Counted from the stretch's first letter, positions 17,475 through 26,998 are shown. The stretch: DNA of 64,000 nucleotides from Microbacterium sp. B35-30 (GCF_010634855.1 NZ_MWLQ01000047.1:1-64000), one strand, 5' to 3'. Translations and numbers: made by a program. The notes: generated from the letters alone by a model not told the origin.

Positions 17475-18362
17475 ATGGTTATCCAACTCGAACTGAACAA
17501 CGGAGTGACGATGCCGGCCCTCGGTCTCGGCGTCTTCCAGACGCCGGCTGCCGAAACAGCTGAAGCGGTGACGACTGCGCTTCGCACCGGCTACCGCCAC
17601 ATCGACACCGCGGCGTCGTATCTGAACGAGCGCAGCGTGGGCGAAGGCATCCGCGCATCCGGCATCGATCGCGACGAGATCTTCCTGGAGTCCAAGATCT
17701 GGGTCAGTGACTTCGGCTTCGACGAGACCCTCCACGCTTATGACAAAGCCGTTGGCAAGCTCGGCGTCGATGTGATCGACCTGCTGATCCTGCACCAGCC
17801 GCTCGCGAGCCGGTTCGACCGGACCATCGCTGCCTATCAGGCGCTCGAGCAGCTGCTTGCTGACGGGCGCGTGCGCGCGATCGGGGTCTCCAACTTCCAG
17901 CCCCAGCACCTCGCCGACCTGCAGGCGCAGACGAGCGTGGTGCCGGCGGTGAACCAGATCGAGCTGCACCCGTACTCGCAGCAGCGCGAGCTTCAGGAGC
18001 TGCACGCGGGACTGGGCATCGTGACGCAGGCGTGGTCTCCGATCGGCGGCATCACGTTCTACCCGGGATTCGGGGACGATCGCAGGAGCACCTTGGAGGA
18101 TGAGGTGCTGCAGGGCATCGGCGCAGCTCACGGGAAGAGCGCGGCGCAGGTCATGTTGCGCTGGCACGTGCAGCAAGGCCGGTCTGCCATTCCCAAGTCT
18201 GTGAGGCCGGAGCGGATCGCCGAGAACTTCGACATCTTCGACTTCGAGCTCACCGCCGACGAGGTCGCCCGCATCGACGGGCTCGACACGGGCCGCAGCA
18301 CCTATCAGCCCTCCGCCGAGGCGGACGACCGGTACCTGTCCTTCGCCATCCCCGAGGCGTGA
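17475..18362 (+). CDS. aldo/keto reductase
   Basis: The 295-residue NADPH-dependent reductase reduces carbonyl compounds to alcohols. The AKR signature is clear: GYRHIDTAASYLNE with catalytic Asp and Tyr, LESKIWV with the catalytic Lys, and ILHQPL with the His. NADPH-binding IPKSVRPERIAEN is near the C-terminus. It starts at ATG 17475 after GAAAG; the longer frame from 17181 overlaps the divergent promoter and is rejected. Transcription ends at a perfect 19-bp hairpin just after the stop. It is divergent from the cupin gene and may share regulation with it. Confidence 0.92.
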   Translation: MVIQLELNNGVTMPALGLGVFQTPAAETAEAVTTALRTGYRHIDTAASYLNERSVGEGIRASGIDRDEIFLESKIWVSDFGFDETLHAYDKAVGKLGVDVIDLLILHQPLASRFDRTIAAYQALEQLLADGRVRAIGVSNFQPQHLADLQAQTSVVPAVNQIELHPYSQQRELQELHAGLGIVTQAWSPIGGITFYPGFGDDRRSTLEDEVLQGIGAAHGKSAAQVMLRWHVQQGRSAIPKSVRPERIAENFDIFDFELTADEVARIDGLDTGRSTYQPSAEADDRYLSFAIPEA

Positions 18363-18373
18363 CGGACATTGCC

Positions 18374-18424
18374 TGAACGAGTGAGCCCCTCGTCCCGTCT
18401 CGGGGCGAGGGGCTCACTCGTTCA
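18374..18424. terminator. perfect 19-bp bidirectional terminator hairpin
   Basis: TGAACGAGTGAGCCCCTCG (18374-18392) pairs completely with 18406-18424 across a 13-base loop (TCCCGTCTCGGGG) that can itself pair partly. It lies between the convergent aldo/keto reductase and DUF2255 genes, 12 bases after one stop and 15 before the other. Confidence 0.88.
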
Positions 18425-18438
18425 GCTTGCGTCGCCGA

Positions 18439-18804
18439 CTACCTCGGCTCGATGCGAAGCGTCGTGGTCTTCGCGATGGGGCTGGTGATGTGCTGGGATG
18501 GCGCACCCCGGCCATACTTCGCGAAGTAGGCGTCGTCGATGTCCGAGTCGTGGGCGTGATCCGGGATGTAGGTGACAGGCTGCGTGTCCCCGCCCCAGGA
18601 CACGAACCCCTCCAGATGGCGGATGACGCCCCTGTACCACTGGCCCTCGGGCCCGTAGACGGAGCGAACGTACAGAGCGCCGTCGACGACGACGTGCCAC
18701 ACGGTGACGAGCGTGCGCGCGGAGCCGTCTTGGCGGCGCCCGGCGACGCGGATCTCGCTCGCGCGAGCGAGCGTGTCGAGGTGTTGCTTGGTCCAGGTAC
18801 TCAT
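18439..18804 (-). CDS. DUF2255-family protein
   Basis: This 121-residue protein fits the small DUF2255 family: MSTWTKQHLDTLARASEIRV at the start, TVWHVVVDGALYVRSVYG in the middle, and QWYRGVIRHLEG. The fold is probably a split beta-barrel, like F420- or FMN-dependent PPOX proteins. GGAGA lies 8 bases before the ATG at 18804. It is 20 bases downstream of the SDR gene on the same strand and probably in one operon with it. The function is unknown; oxidoreductase neighbours suggest a redox or detoxification context. Confidence 0.8.
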   Translation of the reverse strand: MSTWTKQHLDTLARASEIRVAGRRQDGSARTLVTVWHVVVDGALYVRSVYGPEGQWYRGVIRHLEGFVSWGGDTQPVTYIPDHAHDSDIDDAYFAKYGRGAPSQHITSPIAKTTTLRIEPR

Positions 18805-18824
18805 GTCGAAGATCTCCAATCAGG

Positions 18825-19644
18825 TCAGCCGAGCCGGCCGGCGCGCATGGCCGCGATGACCCCGCCGTCGATGAGCAGGTCCGAGCCGGTGATGAACGCG
18901 CCTTCCGGGCCGAGCAGGTACGCGGCGATGTTCCCGATCTCGACCGGGGTGCCCATCCGTCGCGCGGCGGAGGTGTCGATCATCGCGGCATAGCCGGCGG
19001 CGTTCGGGCCGGTCATCTCGTCCTGGGCCAGAGGGGGAGATGATGCCGGGGCTGAGGCAGTTCACACGGGCGCCACGGGCACCCCACGTCACAGCGGCTG
19101 CCTGCACGCGGAGCGCGTTGGCGCGCTTGGCGAGGGTGTACGCGGCGCCGGAATCTCCGACCGCTTCCGGGTCGAGCGCTGCGAGTTCCAAGAGCTCCGC
19201 CGCAGGCGTATTGGCGAGGGCGTACTCAACGTCTTTCGGGTACCCGTCGCCCATGTGCCCGGCCATGCTCGCGATCACGACACCAGACCCGCCTGGTGCG
19301 ATGACGCGGCCGAACTCCTCGAGCACGTAGGCGGTGCCGGCGAGGTCGACCTCGAGGACGCGCTGCGTGTTGGCTTGGACGGGTGAGACGCCGGCCGCGA
19401 TGATGACGCGGGTGACGTCGCCGAGGCTCGCCGCAGCGTCGGCGAGGGATGCGACGGAGCCATGGTCGGCGATGTCGATCTGCTGGGTGGTGACGTCGTA
19501 GCCTTCGCCGTGCAGCCGGGAGGCGACATCCGCCATCGTCTGTTCGTTGAAATCCGCCAGGAGGAGTTTGCGGCCCACGGCGGCGCGGCGGCCGACGGCG
19601 ACGCCGATGCTTCCGGTGCCGATGAGGACGGCGACTTCAGTCAT
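18825..19644 (-). pseudogene. short-chain dehydrogenase/reductase with one-base frameshift
   Basis: The first 205 codons (from ATG 19644, AAGAAGGAA ribosome site) give VLIGTGSIGVAVGRR, LLLADFNE, and the catalytic YTLAK, ending VNCLSPGIISP. The remaining conserved C-terminus, LAQDEMTGPNAAGY through FITGSDLLIDGG, is in another frame. Removing one base from the five-G run at 19033-19037 restores a full SDR of about 272 residues. This is either a homopolymer sequencing error or a fresh mutation, because nothing else is damaged. It precedes the DUF2255 gene in the same direction. Confidence 0.82.
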
Positions 19645-20005
19645 GAGGTGGTTCCTTCTTGGTAGGGGCGGGAGCGGTATCGGTCAAGGCATGGCGGCGA
19701 AGCATGCGTGTTCCAGTGAACTCCAGCGGCCCAACCTGAGGTAGTGGCTGCTCTTACGTGTAACGCCAGTACCTCCCAGCCGGTCCACTCCGCGCGGTCC
19801 GCGTCTCCGACCTTCCAGCGGTCGCCTCGAGCCGGTCGAGCGGGGGACCTGCCCGAGAACGGCGACGGAGCCCTGATCGATCCGGTCGGGCCGTCTGGCT
19901 GACCCGATCGCGGAACCGGGTCAGTAGAACTGAGCACAGCGACATCCTCGCGCTCGTCGCGGTCTGCTCAGCGGGGGTGTCGGCAGCACGGCTAATCTTG
20001 CAACG
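19645..20005 (+). other. 361-base gap with a decayed lipoprotein 3' end
   Basis: No intact gene is present. From 19758 the shared GTGTAACGCCAGTACCTCCC element appears, and 19810-19907 matches the last 100 bases of the lipoprotein gene at 10657-10757 (GAGCCGGTCGAGCG, CTGCCCGAGAACGGCGACGG, ending TGGCTGAC), with two one-base deletions that break the frame. The remainder up to jetA is unremarkable; a stretch near 19950-19985 faintly resembles the lipobox region of 16765-16790. Confidence 0.7.
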
Positions 20006-21475
20006 ATGTCGAATACGCGCGCCGAGGCTGCTTACCGGCGTTCGGTACTGGCGTTCAAGGATCCGACTCTCGATCTTCTCCACGGCCGCTATGCGCCCTT
20101 CGTCGTGGCCATGCTGTCGATCGTGTTCACGTCCGAGCGCCGCTCGGTCGCGGTCGCCGACGCCCACGCCGAGATCGGCGAGGCTCTCGAAGAGCTGCGC
20201 GCGGCAGGATACGACGAGGACGAGCGCCGGCTCCCCGTCGGGACCGCTCGCGAGATCTGTCGCAGCTGGGTGCGCGTCGGCTGGCTCGCGCCGCAGCTCG
20301 AGGACGATGTCGAGGTCTACCGGCTGACCGCGCATGCCGTCGGCGCGCTCGAGATCGCGGGCCGGACCGGGGGCGGACGCGCGCGGGTGTCGCGGTCGCG
20401 GGTGCGGACGCTGCTGGACGCCGTCGAGCGGCTGTCGCGTGACGCGGAATCCGACCCGGAGCAGCGGATCGCCCTGCTGCTGGAAGAGCGTGATGCGCTT
20501 GATGCGGAGATCGCCCGGCTGCGCAACGACGAAGCGGAGCCGATCGACGATGAGCAACTGCTCGAGGAGGCGGAGAACGTCCTCCACCTCGCTCGCGAGC
20601 TGCCCGCGGACTTCTCCCGCGTCGCGGAATCGATCAAGGCGATGCAGCGGGATGTCGTCGCGGACCTGCGCCGCGACATCCGTCCCACTGGTGAGATCCT
20701 CCGCGAGTACCTGCAGCGCGGTCAGCACGTGATGCAGTCGACGCCGGAGGGGAGAGCGTTCGAAGGCGCGCTGCGCCTCATCGGCGACCCGGAGCACATC
20801 GACCGCCTGACCACGCAGCTGCGCACCCTGCTCGCGCAGCCCTTCTCCCGGTTGATGGGCACCTCACAGCGCAGCGATCTCGACTCGATCGGACGCCAGG
20901 TCGAGAAGGGCGTGCAGGACGTCCTCACCGCGCAGCGTCGGGCGTCGCAGGTCATCACGGCGCAGGTGCGCACCCATGACCCGATCCGCGACCGTCAGGT
21001 CGACGAGCTTCTGCGAAGCGTGATGTCGGGACTCCACGTGTGGATGCAGAGCTCGAAGCCCGGCGACCGCGTCGAGCCGCTGCACACCTTGCCCGTGTCC
21101 GACATCGGGCACCTTCGGCAGTCGCTCAGCGACCTCCGCCCGCAGGGCGCCCCGGCGCCGCTGACGGCACCGGACGACATCGAATTCGTGGATGCCGACA
21201 CCCGCGCCTGGGGCGGGCCCAGGTACGCGGAGCTCGAAGAATACGTCGCGACGCTCGGCGATCGCTTCGACCTCGCGACCGCCTTCGAGCGCGCCGCGGA
21301 CGACACGCGCCGCCCCGTCGACCTCCTCGGACTCCTGGAGATCGCCCATCGCAACGGCATGACCGAGAGCGACGAGGTCTCCGTCGCCGAAGCGCGACGG
21401 CCCGATGGGTCGAGTCGCCGGTTCGCTTTCGGCGCCGTGACCGCCCGCACTGTGAAAGAGCCTGAGAATGACTGA
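20006..21475 (+). CDS. jetA: Wadjet kleisin-like subunit JetA (DUF3375)
   Basis: JetA is the kleisin-like component of the Wadjet (MksB/E/F/G-type) SMC complex that recognises and restricts circular plasmids. The 489-residue protein has the DUF3375 pattern: an N-terminal winged-helix region (DPTLDLLHGRYAPFVVAMLS), long amphipathic coiled helices (ALLLEERDALDAEIARLR; ELPADFSRVAESIKAMQRDV) and a C-terminal domain with RPVDLLGLLEIAHRNG. It is first in a four-gene operon in canonical order and its stop overlaps jetB by 8 bases. The ATG at 20006 is the first good start after the lipoprotein remnant. Confidence 0.93.
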   Translation: MSNTRAEAAYRRSVLAFKDPTLDLLHGRYAPFVVAMLSIVFTSERRSVAVADAHAEIGEALEELRAAGYDEDERRLPVGTAREICRSWVRVGWLAPQLEDDVEVYRLTAHAVGALEIAGRTGGGRARVSRSRVRTLLDAVERLSRDAESDPEQRIALLLEERDALDAEIARLRNDEAEPIDDEQLLEEAENVLHLARELPADFSRVAESIKAMQRDVVADLRRDIRPTGEILREYLQRGQHVMQSTPEGRAFEGALRLIGDPEHIDRLTTQLRTLLAQPFSRLMGTSQRSDLDSIGRQVEKGVQDVLTAQRRASQVITAQVRTHDPIRDRQVDELLRSVMSGLHVWMQSSKPGDRVEPLHTLPVSDIGHLRQSLSDLRPQGAPAPLTAPDDIEFVDADTRAWGGPRYAELEEYVATLGDRFDLATAFERAADDTRRPVDLLGLLEIAHRNGMTESDEVSVAEARRPDGSSRRFAFGAVTARTVKEPEND

Positions 21476-22223
21476 CCTCGCGACCGCGCCCGACACCGCG
21501 ACGGACGACCCGTTCATCGATCCGGTCGCGATGGAGCACGATCCGGAGGAGCTCTTTCCCGGCGATCGGGGCGTCCTCGACCCCGAGGTGCGGCGCGTGC
21601 TCGTGCGCCTGCTGCAGCGCCGCTTCCTGCTCGCCGACCGCAACCGCGGCGAGTGGACCGTGCTGATGGATCACCAGCACACCATCGAGTCGCGCCTGAA
21701 CGACCTCTTCGTCCGGCTCGTGGTGGACCACGATCGCGGCGTCGCGTACAAGGAGCAGATCCGGTCGGACGAGCTCGAGATCCCGATCCTGCTGCGCGAT
21801 GAGGCGTACTCACGCGCCGAGACGCTCGTGCTGGTGCATCTGCGCACGGTTTTCCAGCGCGAGACGACCGCCGGTGAGTCATCGGCGCGCGTCGACATCG
21901 AGGAGATCGAGCAGACGGTCCTGACCTACTTCGCCGAGGCGGACGGCAGCACCGCCCGCCGGCAGAAGGCGATTCGCGGCGCGGTCGCCCGGCTGCGCCA
22001 GGACGGCGTCATCGAGGAGGAGTCGGAGGGCCGGTACCGGATCAACGCACTCGTCGAGATCCTGCTCAGCTCCGACCGCCTGCGGGCGCTGCGGGACTGG
22101 CTCGAGACGCAGTCGGCGCGGTCCGGACCGATCGACCTCGATGAGGCGGACGACGAGGACGCGGACGATGTCGATGACGCTGACCTCGATGTCGATGGCG
22201 ACAGCACGGAGGCCCCACTGTGA
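21468..22223 (+). CDS. jetB: Wadjet KITE-like subunit JetB (DUF4194)
   Basis: JetB is the KITE-type subunit bridging kleisin and SMC in the Wadjet complex. The 251-residue protein has the DUF4194 core with two winged helices: VRRVLVRLLQRRFLLADRN, LFVRLVVDHDRGVAYKEQ, EAYSRAETLVLVHLR, and RLRQDGVIEEESEGRYRIN. The last 25 residues are almost entirely Asp and Glu, unusual for the fold and probably disordered. It overlaps jetA at its start and jetC (GTGA) at its end. Confidence 0.92.
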   Translation: MTDLATAPDTATDDPFIDPVAMEHDPEELFPGDRGVLDPEVRRVLVRLLQRRFLLADRNRGEWTVLMDHQHTIESRLNDLFVRLVVDHDRGVAYKEQIRSDELEIPILLRDEAYSRAETLVLVHLRTVFQRETTAGESSARVDIEEIEQTVLTYFAEADGSTARRQKAIRGAVARLRQDGVIEEESEGRYRINALVEILLSSDRLRALRDWLETQSARSGPIDLDEADDEDADDVDDADLDVDGDSTEAPL

Positions 22224-25200
22224 CCATGCTCGACACGCTCTTCGGGCTCATCCCCGCGGCATCCCGCGGGCAGCAGTGGGTGGCCGATGAGCTCCAGCTC
22301 GTCAACTGGGGCGGTTACGACGGGGCGCACCGCGTCCGCTTCTCGCCGGCGGCCACGCTGCTGTGCGGCGGATCGGGCTCCGGCAAGTCGACGTTGATGG
22401 ACGCGTATGTGGCCCTCATGATGCCGCACACGACTCCGTTCAACGGCGCCTCCAACGGCGCCGTCGTCGGGCGGCCGCGGGGTCAGGAGCAGCGCAACAT
22501 CCTCTCGTACGGGCGGGGCAAGACCGACGAAACCCGCACCGAGGACGGCACGAAGCTCACGGTGCTCCGCGGCGACGGCACCGACACCTGGTCGGCGATC
22601 TCGATGACCTGGCTCGATCACGACGGCTCTCGCTTCACGGCGGTGCGCGCCTGGTACATCCCGGCGGCCGCGCGCGTCCTGGAGGACACGGTGCGTGTGC
22701 GTGCGACCGTCAATGGTCCGTTCGATCTGAGCTCGCTCGAAGCCGCGGCATCGCTGCGATTGACGGATGCCGCCGTCAAGAGTGTCGGATTGGACACCGT
22801 CGCGACCGACCGCGAGTTCTCTGCTCGTCTTCATACCGTGCTCGGCATCGGCGCGGCCGGCGCCGGCGCCAAGGCGATGAGCCTCCTCGCCCGCATCCAG
22901 GCCGGGCAGCAGATCACCACCGTCGACGACCTCTACAAGCGGATGGTGCTCGAGGAGCCCGAGACACTGGCCACCGCCGACGCGGTGGTCGCGCATTTCG
23001 ACGGTCTCGAGGGCACCCGCAGCCGCATGCTGACCGCGCAGCATCAGGTGCGCGCGCTGCAGCCGATCAGGTCGGCGCGGGCGCGGATCGAAGGCGCGGC
23101 CGAGCGGCTGCGCCTGCTCGACGCCATCGGCCGCTTCACCGAGCCGGATTCGCTGGCGACGCTGTGGCGGGCATCCCGCCGCCTCGACCTGCTGCGCGAT
23201 GTCGAAGCCGAATTGCAGGCCGGCACCCGCACCGCGGATGCCGCCGTGCGTGAGAAGCAGACGCTGGCCGAGGCAGCGGACCTGGCGCGGGAAGGTCTCG
23301 GAGAGGTGCTGCGCGCGGCGGGCGGCGACCGGCTCGAGACCGCGCACCGGGAGCTGCGCGGACTCGAGAACCGGCTCGCGAGCGTGGGACGGGAGCGCGA
23401 GAAGCTCGATGCCGCCCTCGAGGTGCTGCAGATCGAGGTCGGCTCGGCGCGGGAGTTCGAGGCGTTGTCGCGTCGCGCCCGCGAGGCGGCCGCCGACAGC
23501 GATGCCAAGCAGACACTCCGTGAGGCGTACGCGGCTGCGGTCGGCGCCAGGAACGCCCTCGCGGCGCGCGTGACCGACCTCGAGACCGAGCGGCGCGAAG
23601 CCGAAGGCCGCGACGACAACATCCCCGACCGGCTCCGCCGATCCCGTGAGCTGCTGGCGCGCGCTGCCGGCCTGGCCACCGGCGACCTGCCCTTCGTCGG
23701 CGAGCTCATAGAGGTCCGCACGGAGTTCGAGCCCTGGCGGGAGGCCTTCAACCTCGCACTCGGGGGCTTCGCCACCACGCTGCTCATCGACGTCGCGCTG
23801 CTGCCGGCGTTCCGCGCCGCCATCGACTCGGTCCGCACTGCCGACCGCCTCCGCTACGAGGGCGTGCACACCGGCCTTCCGGAGGCCCGCGCACGGGACC
23901 CGCATACCCTTCCCGGCCGGCTCGACTACAAGAGCACCCCCTTCACTGGTTGGCTGCAGGAGGAGCTGGACCGACGGTTCGGCTACGTCTGCGTCGACGC
24001 GGCGACTCAGCTGGCGGACCACCGGATGACGCTGACGATCACCGGGCAGACCTCGCACGGATCGCGCGGGGCGCACGGCGGGCACGGTCGAGGCAACGTC
24101 CTCGGCTTCTCCACCCACCGTCGCCTCGGCGAACTCGATGCGCAGCTGGGGGCCGTCCGCGCCGAGCTCGCAGCCGCCCAGACGACGGCCGCCGAGGCCG
24201 CTGTGGAGCTCGACGCCTTCGACGCGCGGCTCGCCGCCTATGCGAAGATCCAGGGCCTCACCTGGGAGGAGGTCGACGTCGCCTCCCTCGAACAGGAACG
24301 CGAACGGTGGCAGGCGATCATCGCAGACGTCACCGCCGCGAACCCCGCCATCGCCGGCATCCAGTCCCGGATCGACCAGAAGAGAAAGGAGGCCGCCGAG
24401 CTGCGCGAGGAGATCGGCGGCGCCAAGGCGGAGCGGAAGCGCCTCGCCGATGCGTGGGCGGCCACAACCGACGAGGTCGACGCCGCCCAGGCGGTGATCG
24501 ACGCGGCAGAGGCCGCAGGGCGTGCGCTTGGCGATGACCAGGCGTCCTACCTCGACACGCAGTTCCTTGTTCCCGACCAGACCGGATCTTCGACGCGCAC
24601 GCAGGATCTGGCGCGCTTCGATGCGGCGCTCGACTCCGCGGCGCGCCGGTTCGGCGACGATCAGCGCGCCGCCCAGGACGCCGTGGCGGAACAGCGAGAG
24701 AGCCTGCGGCGGACCCTGAGCGGCTTCCTGGATCGCTGGCCCAACCCGAACCTTCTCGCCGACCCAGACCATTCGCTCGGCGACTTCGAGCGCATCCTCG
24801 CCGACCTCGAGACCAGTGGCCTGCACGAACTGGAGACGGAGTGGCGCGACAGCCTGCTGAAGCTCTCGGGGAACGACCTCACCAACCTCGATTCGACACT
24901 CAGCCGTTCGCTGCGGGAGATCCGCGACCGCATCGATCCCATCAACGTGATCATGCAGGATCTGCCGTTCTACGACGATGACCACCGGCTGCAGATCACA
25001 CCGCGCGAGAATCAGTCCGAGGTACGCCGGCGATTCCGCAAAGAGCTCCGCGAGGTGCGCGCGCTGATCGAATCCGTCGCCACCGACGAGGAGCGCGAAC
25101 GCGCCTACCACCGGATGTCGCGGTTGATCAACCGCCTGCGCCGCAATGCTCCGGACTTCGCCGAACTCGTCGACGTCCGAAATCACGTGCGGGTGAGCGC

Positions 25201-25579
25201 GGAGCGCATCCACGCCACCACCGCGCAGCACGTCGCGCTCTACGATCACATCGGCGAGAAGTCCGGCGGGGAGTCCCAGGAGCTGATCGCGTTCATCGTC
25301 GGAGCGGCCCTGCGATACCAGCTGGGTGACGCCGGCGCCGAGCGCCCACGGTACGCTCCCGTGTTCCTCGACGAAGCCCTCATCAAGGCCGACGCGCACT
25401 TCACCAAGCGCGCGATCGGCGCCTGGCGCGGTCTCGGGTTCCAGCTCATCATCGGCGCTCCGAACGACAAGTACAGCGCGATCGAGCCGCACGTCGATGT
25501 CGAGTACGACATCCTCAAAGACACCCACGGCCGCTCGTGGGCCAAGCCGAAGGTGGCCCTCTCGGAGGCTCGCGGGTGA
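22220..25579 (+). CDS. jetC: Wadjet SMC-like ATPase JetC
   Basis: JetC is the ATP-hydrolysing SMC/Rad50-like motor of Wadjet. The 1119-residue protein has Walker A GGSGSGKST near residue 50, long heptad-rich coiled coils (about 240-480 and 610-800) flanking a hinge-like domain (about 490-640), the ABC signature KSGGESQ near residue 1015 and Walker B PVFLDEA near 1050. This head-coil-hinge-coil-head order is standard. A GTG start overlaps the jetB stop, and the stop overlaps the jetD GTG. Length fits JetC. All ATPase residues are intact, so the system is probably active. Confidence 0.95.
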   Translation: MTMLDTLFGLIPAASRGQQWVADELQLVNWGGYDGAHRVRFSPAATLLCGGSGSGKSTLMDAYVALMMPHTTPFNGASNGAVVGRPRGQEQRNILSYGRGKTDETRTEDGTKLTVLRGDGTDTWSAISMTWLDHDGSRFTAVRAWYIPAAARVLEDTVRVRATVNGPFDLSSLEAAASLRLTDAAVKSVGLDTVATDREFSARLHTVLGIGAAGAGAKAMSLLARIQAGQQITTVDDLYKRMVLEEPETLATADAVVAHFDGLEGTRSRMLTAQHQVRALQPIRSARARIEGAAERLRLLDAIGRFTEPDSLATLWRASRRLDLLRDVEAELQAGTRTADAAVREKQTLAEAADLAREGLGEVLRAAGGDRLETAHRELRGLENRLASVGREREKLDAALEVLQIEVGSAREFEALSRRAREAAADSDAKQTLREAYAAAVGARNALAARVTDLETERREAEGRDDNIPDRLRRSRELLARAAGLATGDLPFVGELIEVRTEFEPWREAFNLALGGFATTLLIDVALLPAFRAAIDSVRTADRLRYEGVHTGLPEARARDPHTLPGRLDYKSTPFTGWLQEELDRRFGYVCVDAATQLADHRMTLTITGQTSHGSRGAHGGHGRGNVLGFSTHRRLGELDAQLGAVRAELAAAQTTAAEAAVELDAFDARLAAYAKIQGLTWEEVDVASLEQERERWQAIIADVTAANPAIAGIQSRIDQKRKEAAELREEIGGAKAERKRLADAWAATTDEVDAAQAVIDAAEAAGRALGDDQASYLDTQFLVPDQTGSSTRTQDLARFDAALDSAARRFGDDQRAAQDAVAEQRESLRRTLSGFLDRWPNPNLLADPDHSLGDFERILADLETSGLHELETEWRDSLLKLSGNDLTNLDSTLSRSLREIRDRIDPINVIMQDLPFYDDDHRLQITPRENQSEVRRRFRKELREVRALIESVATDEERERAYHRMSRLINRLRRNAPDFAELVDVRNHVRVSAERIHATTAQHVALYDHIGEKSGGESQELIAFIVGAALRYQLGDAGAERPRYAPVFLDEALIKADAHFTKRAIGAWRGLGFQLIIGAPNDKYSAIEPHVDVEYDILKDTHGRSWAKPKVALSEARG

Positions 25580-26835
25580 GCGAACGGCTCCTCCAGCCGG
25601 CCGACGCCGCGAAGGCGCTCGCACGCCACCTCGAGCACTCATGGGCGGAGCGGATCTACGCGGAACTCGTCGGCGAGGCCGAGCGGCCGTTCGCGGTGTC
25701 ATTGCGACCGGGAATCTCAGGCTCGGCGAGCGTCGAGCGAGTCGGAATCCCAGCGTGGCACGAGTGGCGCACGGCATGGCGGAACGCCGGTCTCACCGAC
25801 CTCAAGGGCGTCCGCCTCGAGGAGAGCAGGATCAACGTCGCCGGCCGGACCACGGTCGAACCACGGCGACTTCACATCGACTCCCTGGCCGCCGGCATCC
25901 GTGCACTCGCCCACTTCGCGGCATCCCCGCTCGAGGAGGATGTGGACCGCGCCCGCAAGGTCGGTGCTCGCCTGCGGGATACCGGAGCGATCCTCACGCC
26001 CGGAACGCTGCGGACGGTCTGCCGGCTCTCCGATGCGGACGTGGATGTCGCCGTCGATGTCGCCGCCTGGCTGCGCGAGCACGAGGACCTCAGCGGGTGG
26101 ACGTCCCGCCAGCTACCGGTTCCCGGCATGCATACGAAGTGGCTGTCGGGCCACCGGCAGCTCATCGCGGCGCTCGTCGACCGCGACCCCGCGGTCGAGA
26201 CGCGACCGCGGCTCTCGGTCATCCACTTCACCTACGTCGACCCCGACTACCTCGCCACCGGTGGTCGGCGCCACGACGCGTGGACCACCGGCGACAGCCA
26301 CGAACTCGCATACCTTCCGAGGAATGTGCTCATCGTCGAGAACCGAGACTGTCGTCTGTGGTTTCCCGGGCTCGCCGACACCGTGGTCGTCGAGGGTGGC
26401 GGTATGGCCGCCGCGGTCTTACTCGGTGGGATCGACTGGATCACCGGAGCCCGCATCGTCTACTGGGGAGACATCGACAGCGACGGCTTCGCCATCCTCG
26501 ACAATCTCAGATCGGAGATGTCACCGCGCGGGGTCAGCGTCGAGTCGATCCTCATGGACGAGGCGACACGCGTGCGCTACGTCCACCTGGGGGTCGACCG
26601 GGACCGCACGGGCAAGCTCCTGCAGCCATCGACAGCGCGGCTGGCGAATCTCACCCCGGAGGAGGCGGACTGCTACGCGGCGATCGCCACATCCGGCCCC
26701 GCAGCGACAAGACGAATCGAGCAGGAGCGCATCGATCTCGCGGATGCCCGGCGTGCATTGTGCCGTCTGCTGGCAGGACAGCCTGGTAGCGACAGCAGAC
26801 CCAGATCACCACGCCTGCATTCTGGGACGGGTTGA
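25576..26835 (+). CDS. jetD: Wadjet nuclease subunit JetD (DUF3322/DUF2220, Toprim)
   Basis: JetD is the topoisomerase VI-like nuclease that cleaves plasmid DNA after JetABC loop extrusion. The 419-residue protein has the DUF3322 N-terminal half (LPVPGMHTKWLSGHRQLI) and a DUF2220 Toprim half with IVENRD (about residue 252), VVEGGG and YWGDIDSDGF (about 297-302), which supply the acidic metal site. The GTG at 25576 overlaps the jetC stop. It completes a type I Wadjet set in the order A-B-C-D with no gaps, so it should be a functional anti-plasmid unit. Confidence 0.94.
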   Translation: MSERLLQPADAAKALARHLEHSWAERIYAELVGEAERPFAVSLRPGISGSASVERVGIPAWHEWRTAWRNAGLTDLKGVRLEESRINVAGRTTVEPRRLHIDSLAAGIRALAHFAASPLEEDVDRARKVGARLRDTGAILTPGTLRTVCRLSDADVDVAVDVAAWLREHEDLSGWTSRQLPVPGMHTKWLSGHRQLIAALVDRDPAVETRPRLSVIHFTYVDPDYLATGGRRHDAWTTGDSHELAYLPRNVLIVENRDCRLWFPGLADTVVVEGGGMAAAVLLGGIDWITGARIVYWGDIDSDGFAILDNLRSEMSPRGVSVESILMDEATRVRYVHLGVDRDRTGKLLQPSTARLANLTPEEADCYAAIATSGPAATRRIEQERIDLADARRALCRLLAGQPGSDSRPRSPRLHSGTG

Positions 26836-26998
26836 CCTCGGAGGTCACCGGATTTGCCGGTCACGAGCTACGTGCCGACGTCGATGTCGCCGCTCACCGG
26901 GAACGGTGCGATCGTGTCAGGACAAACGGGCCTTCCGGACGTGTTCGGCCGATAGCAGCTGTCTTGACGGATGTCGGAGCCGGGCGCACAGTGGCCCC

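Noticed and set aside
19950..19985. Possible fourth lipoprotein fragment (lipobox-like text) before jetA
   Set aside because: Similarity to the 16765-16790 text is too short and imperfect to separate from chance.
21926..25777. Very long minus-strand open frame of 1283 codons across jetB-jetC
   Set aside because: It is antisense to motif-complete Wadjet genes, is rich in Arg/Gly/Ala without family motifs, and results from high GC at third positions.
25901..26998. In-frame upstream extension of the BTAD regulator through jetD
   Set aside because: It overlaps jetD in another frame and lacks motifs; the winged-helix domain starts at 26999.
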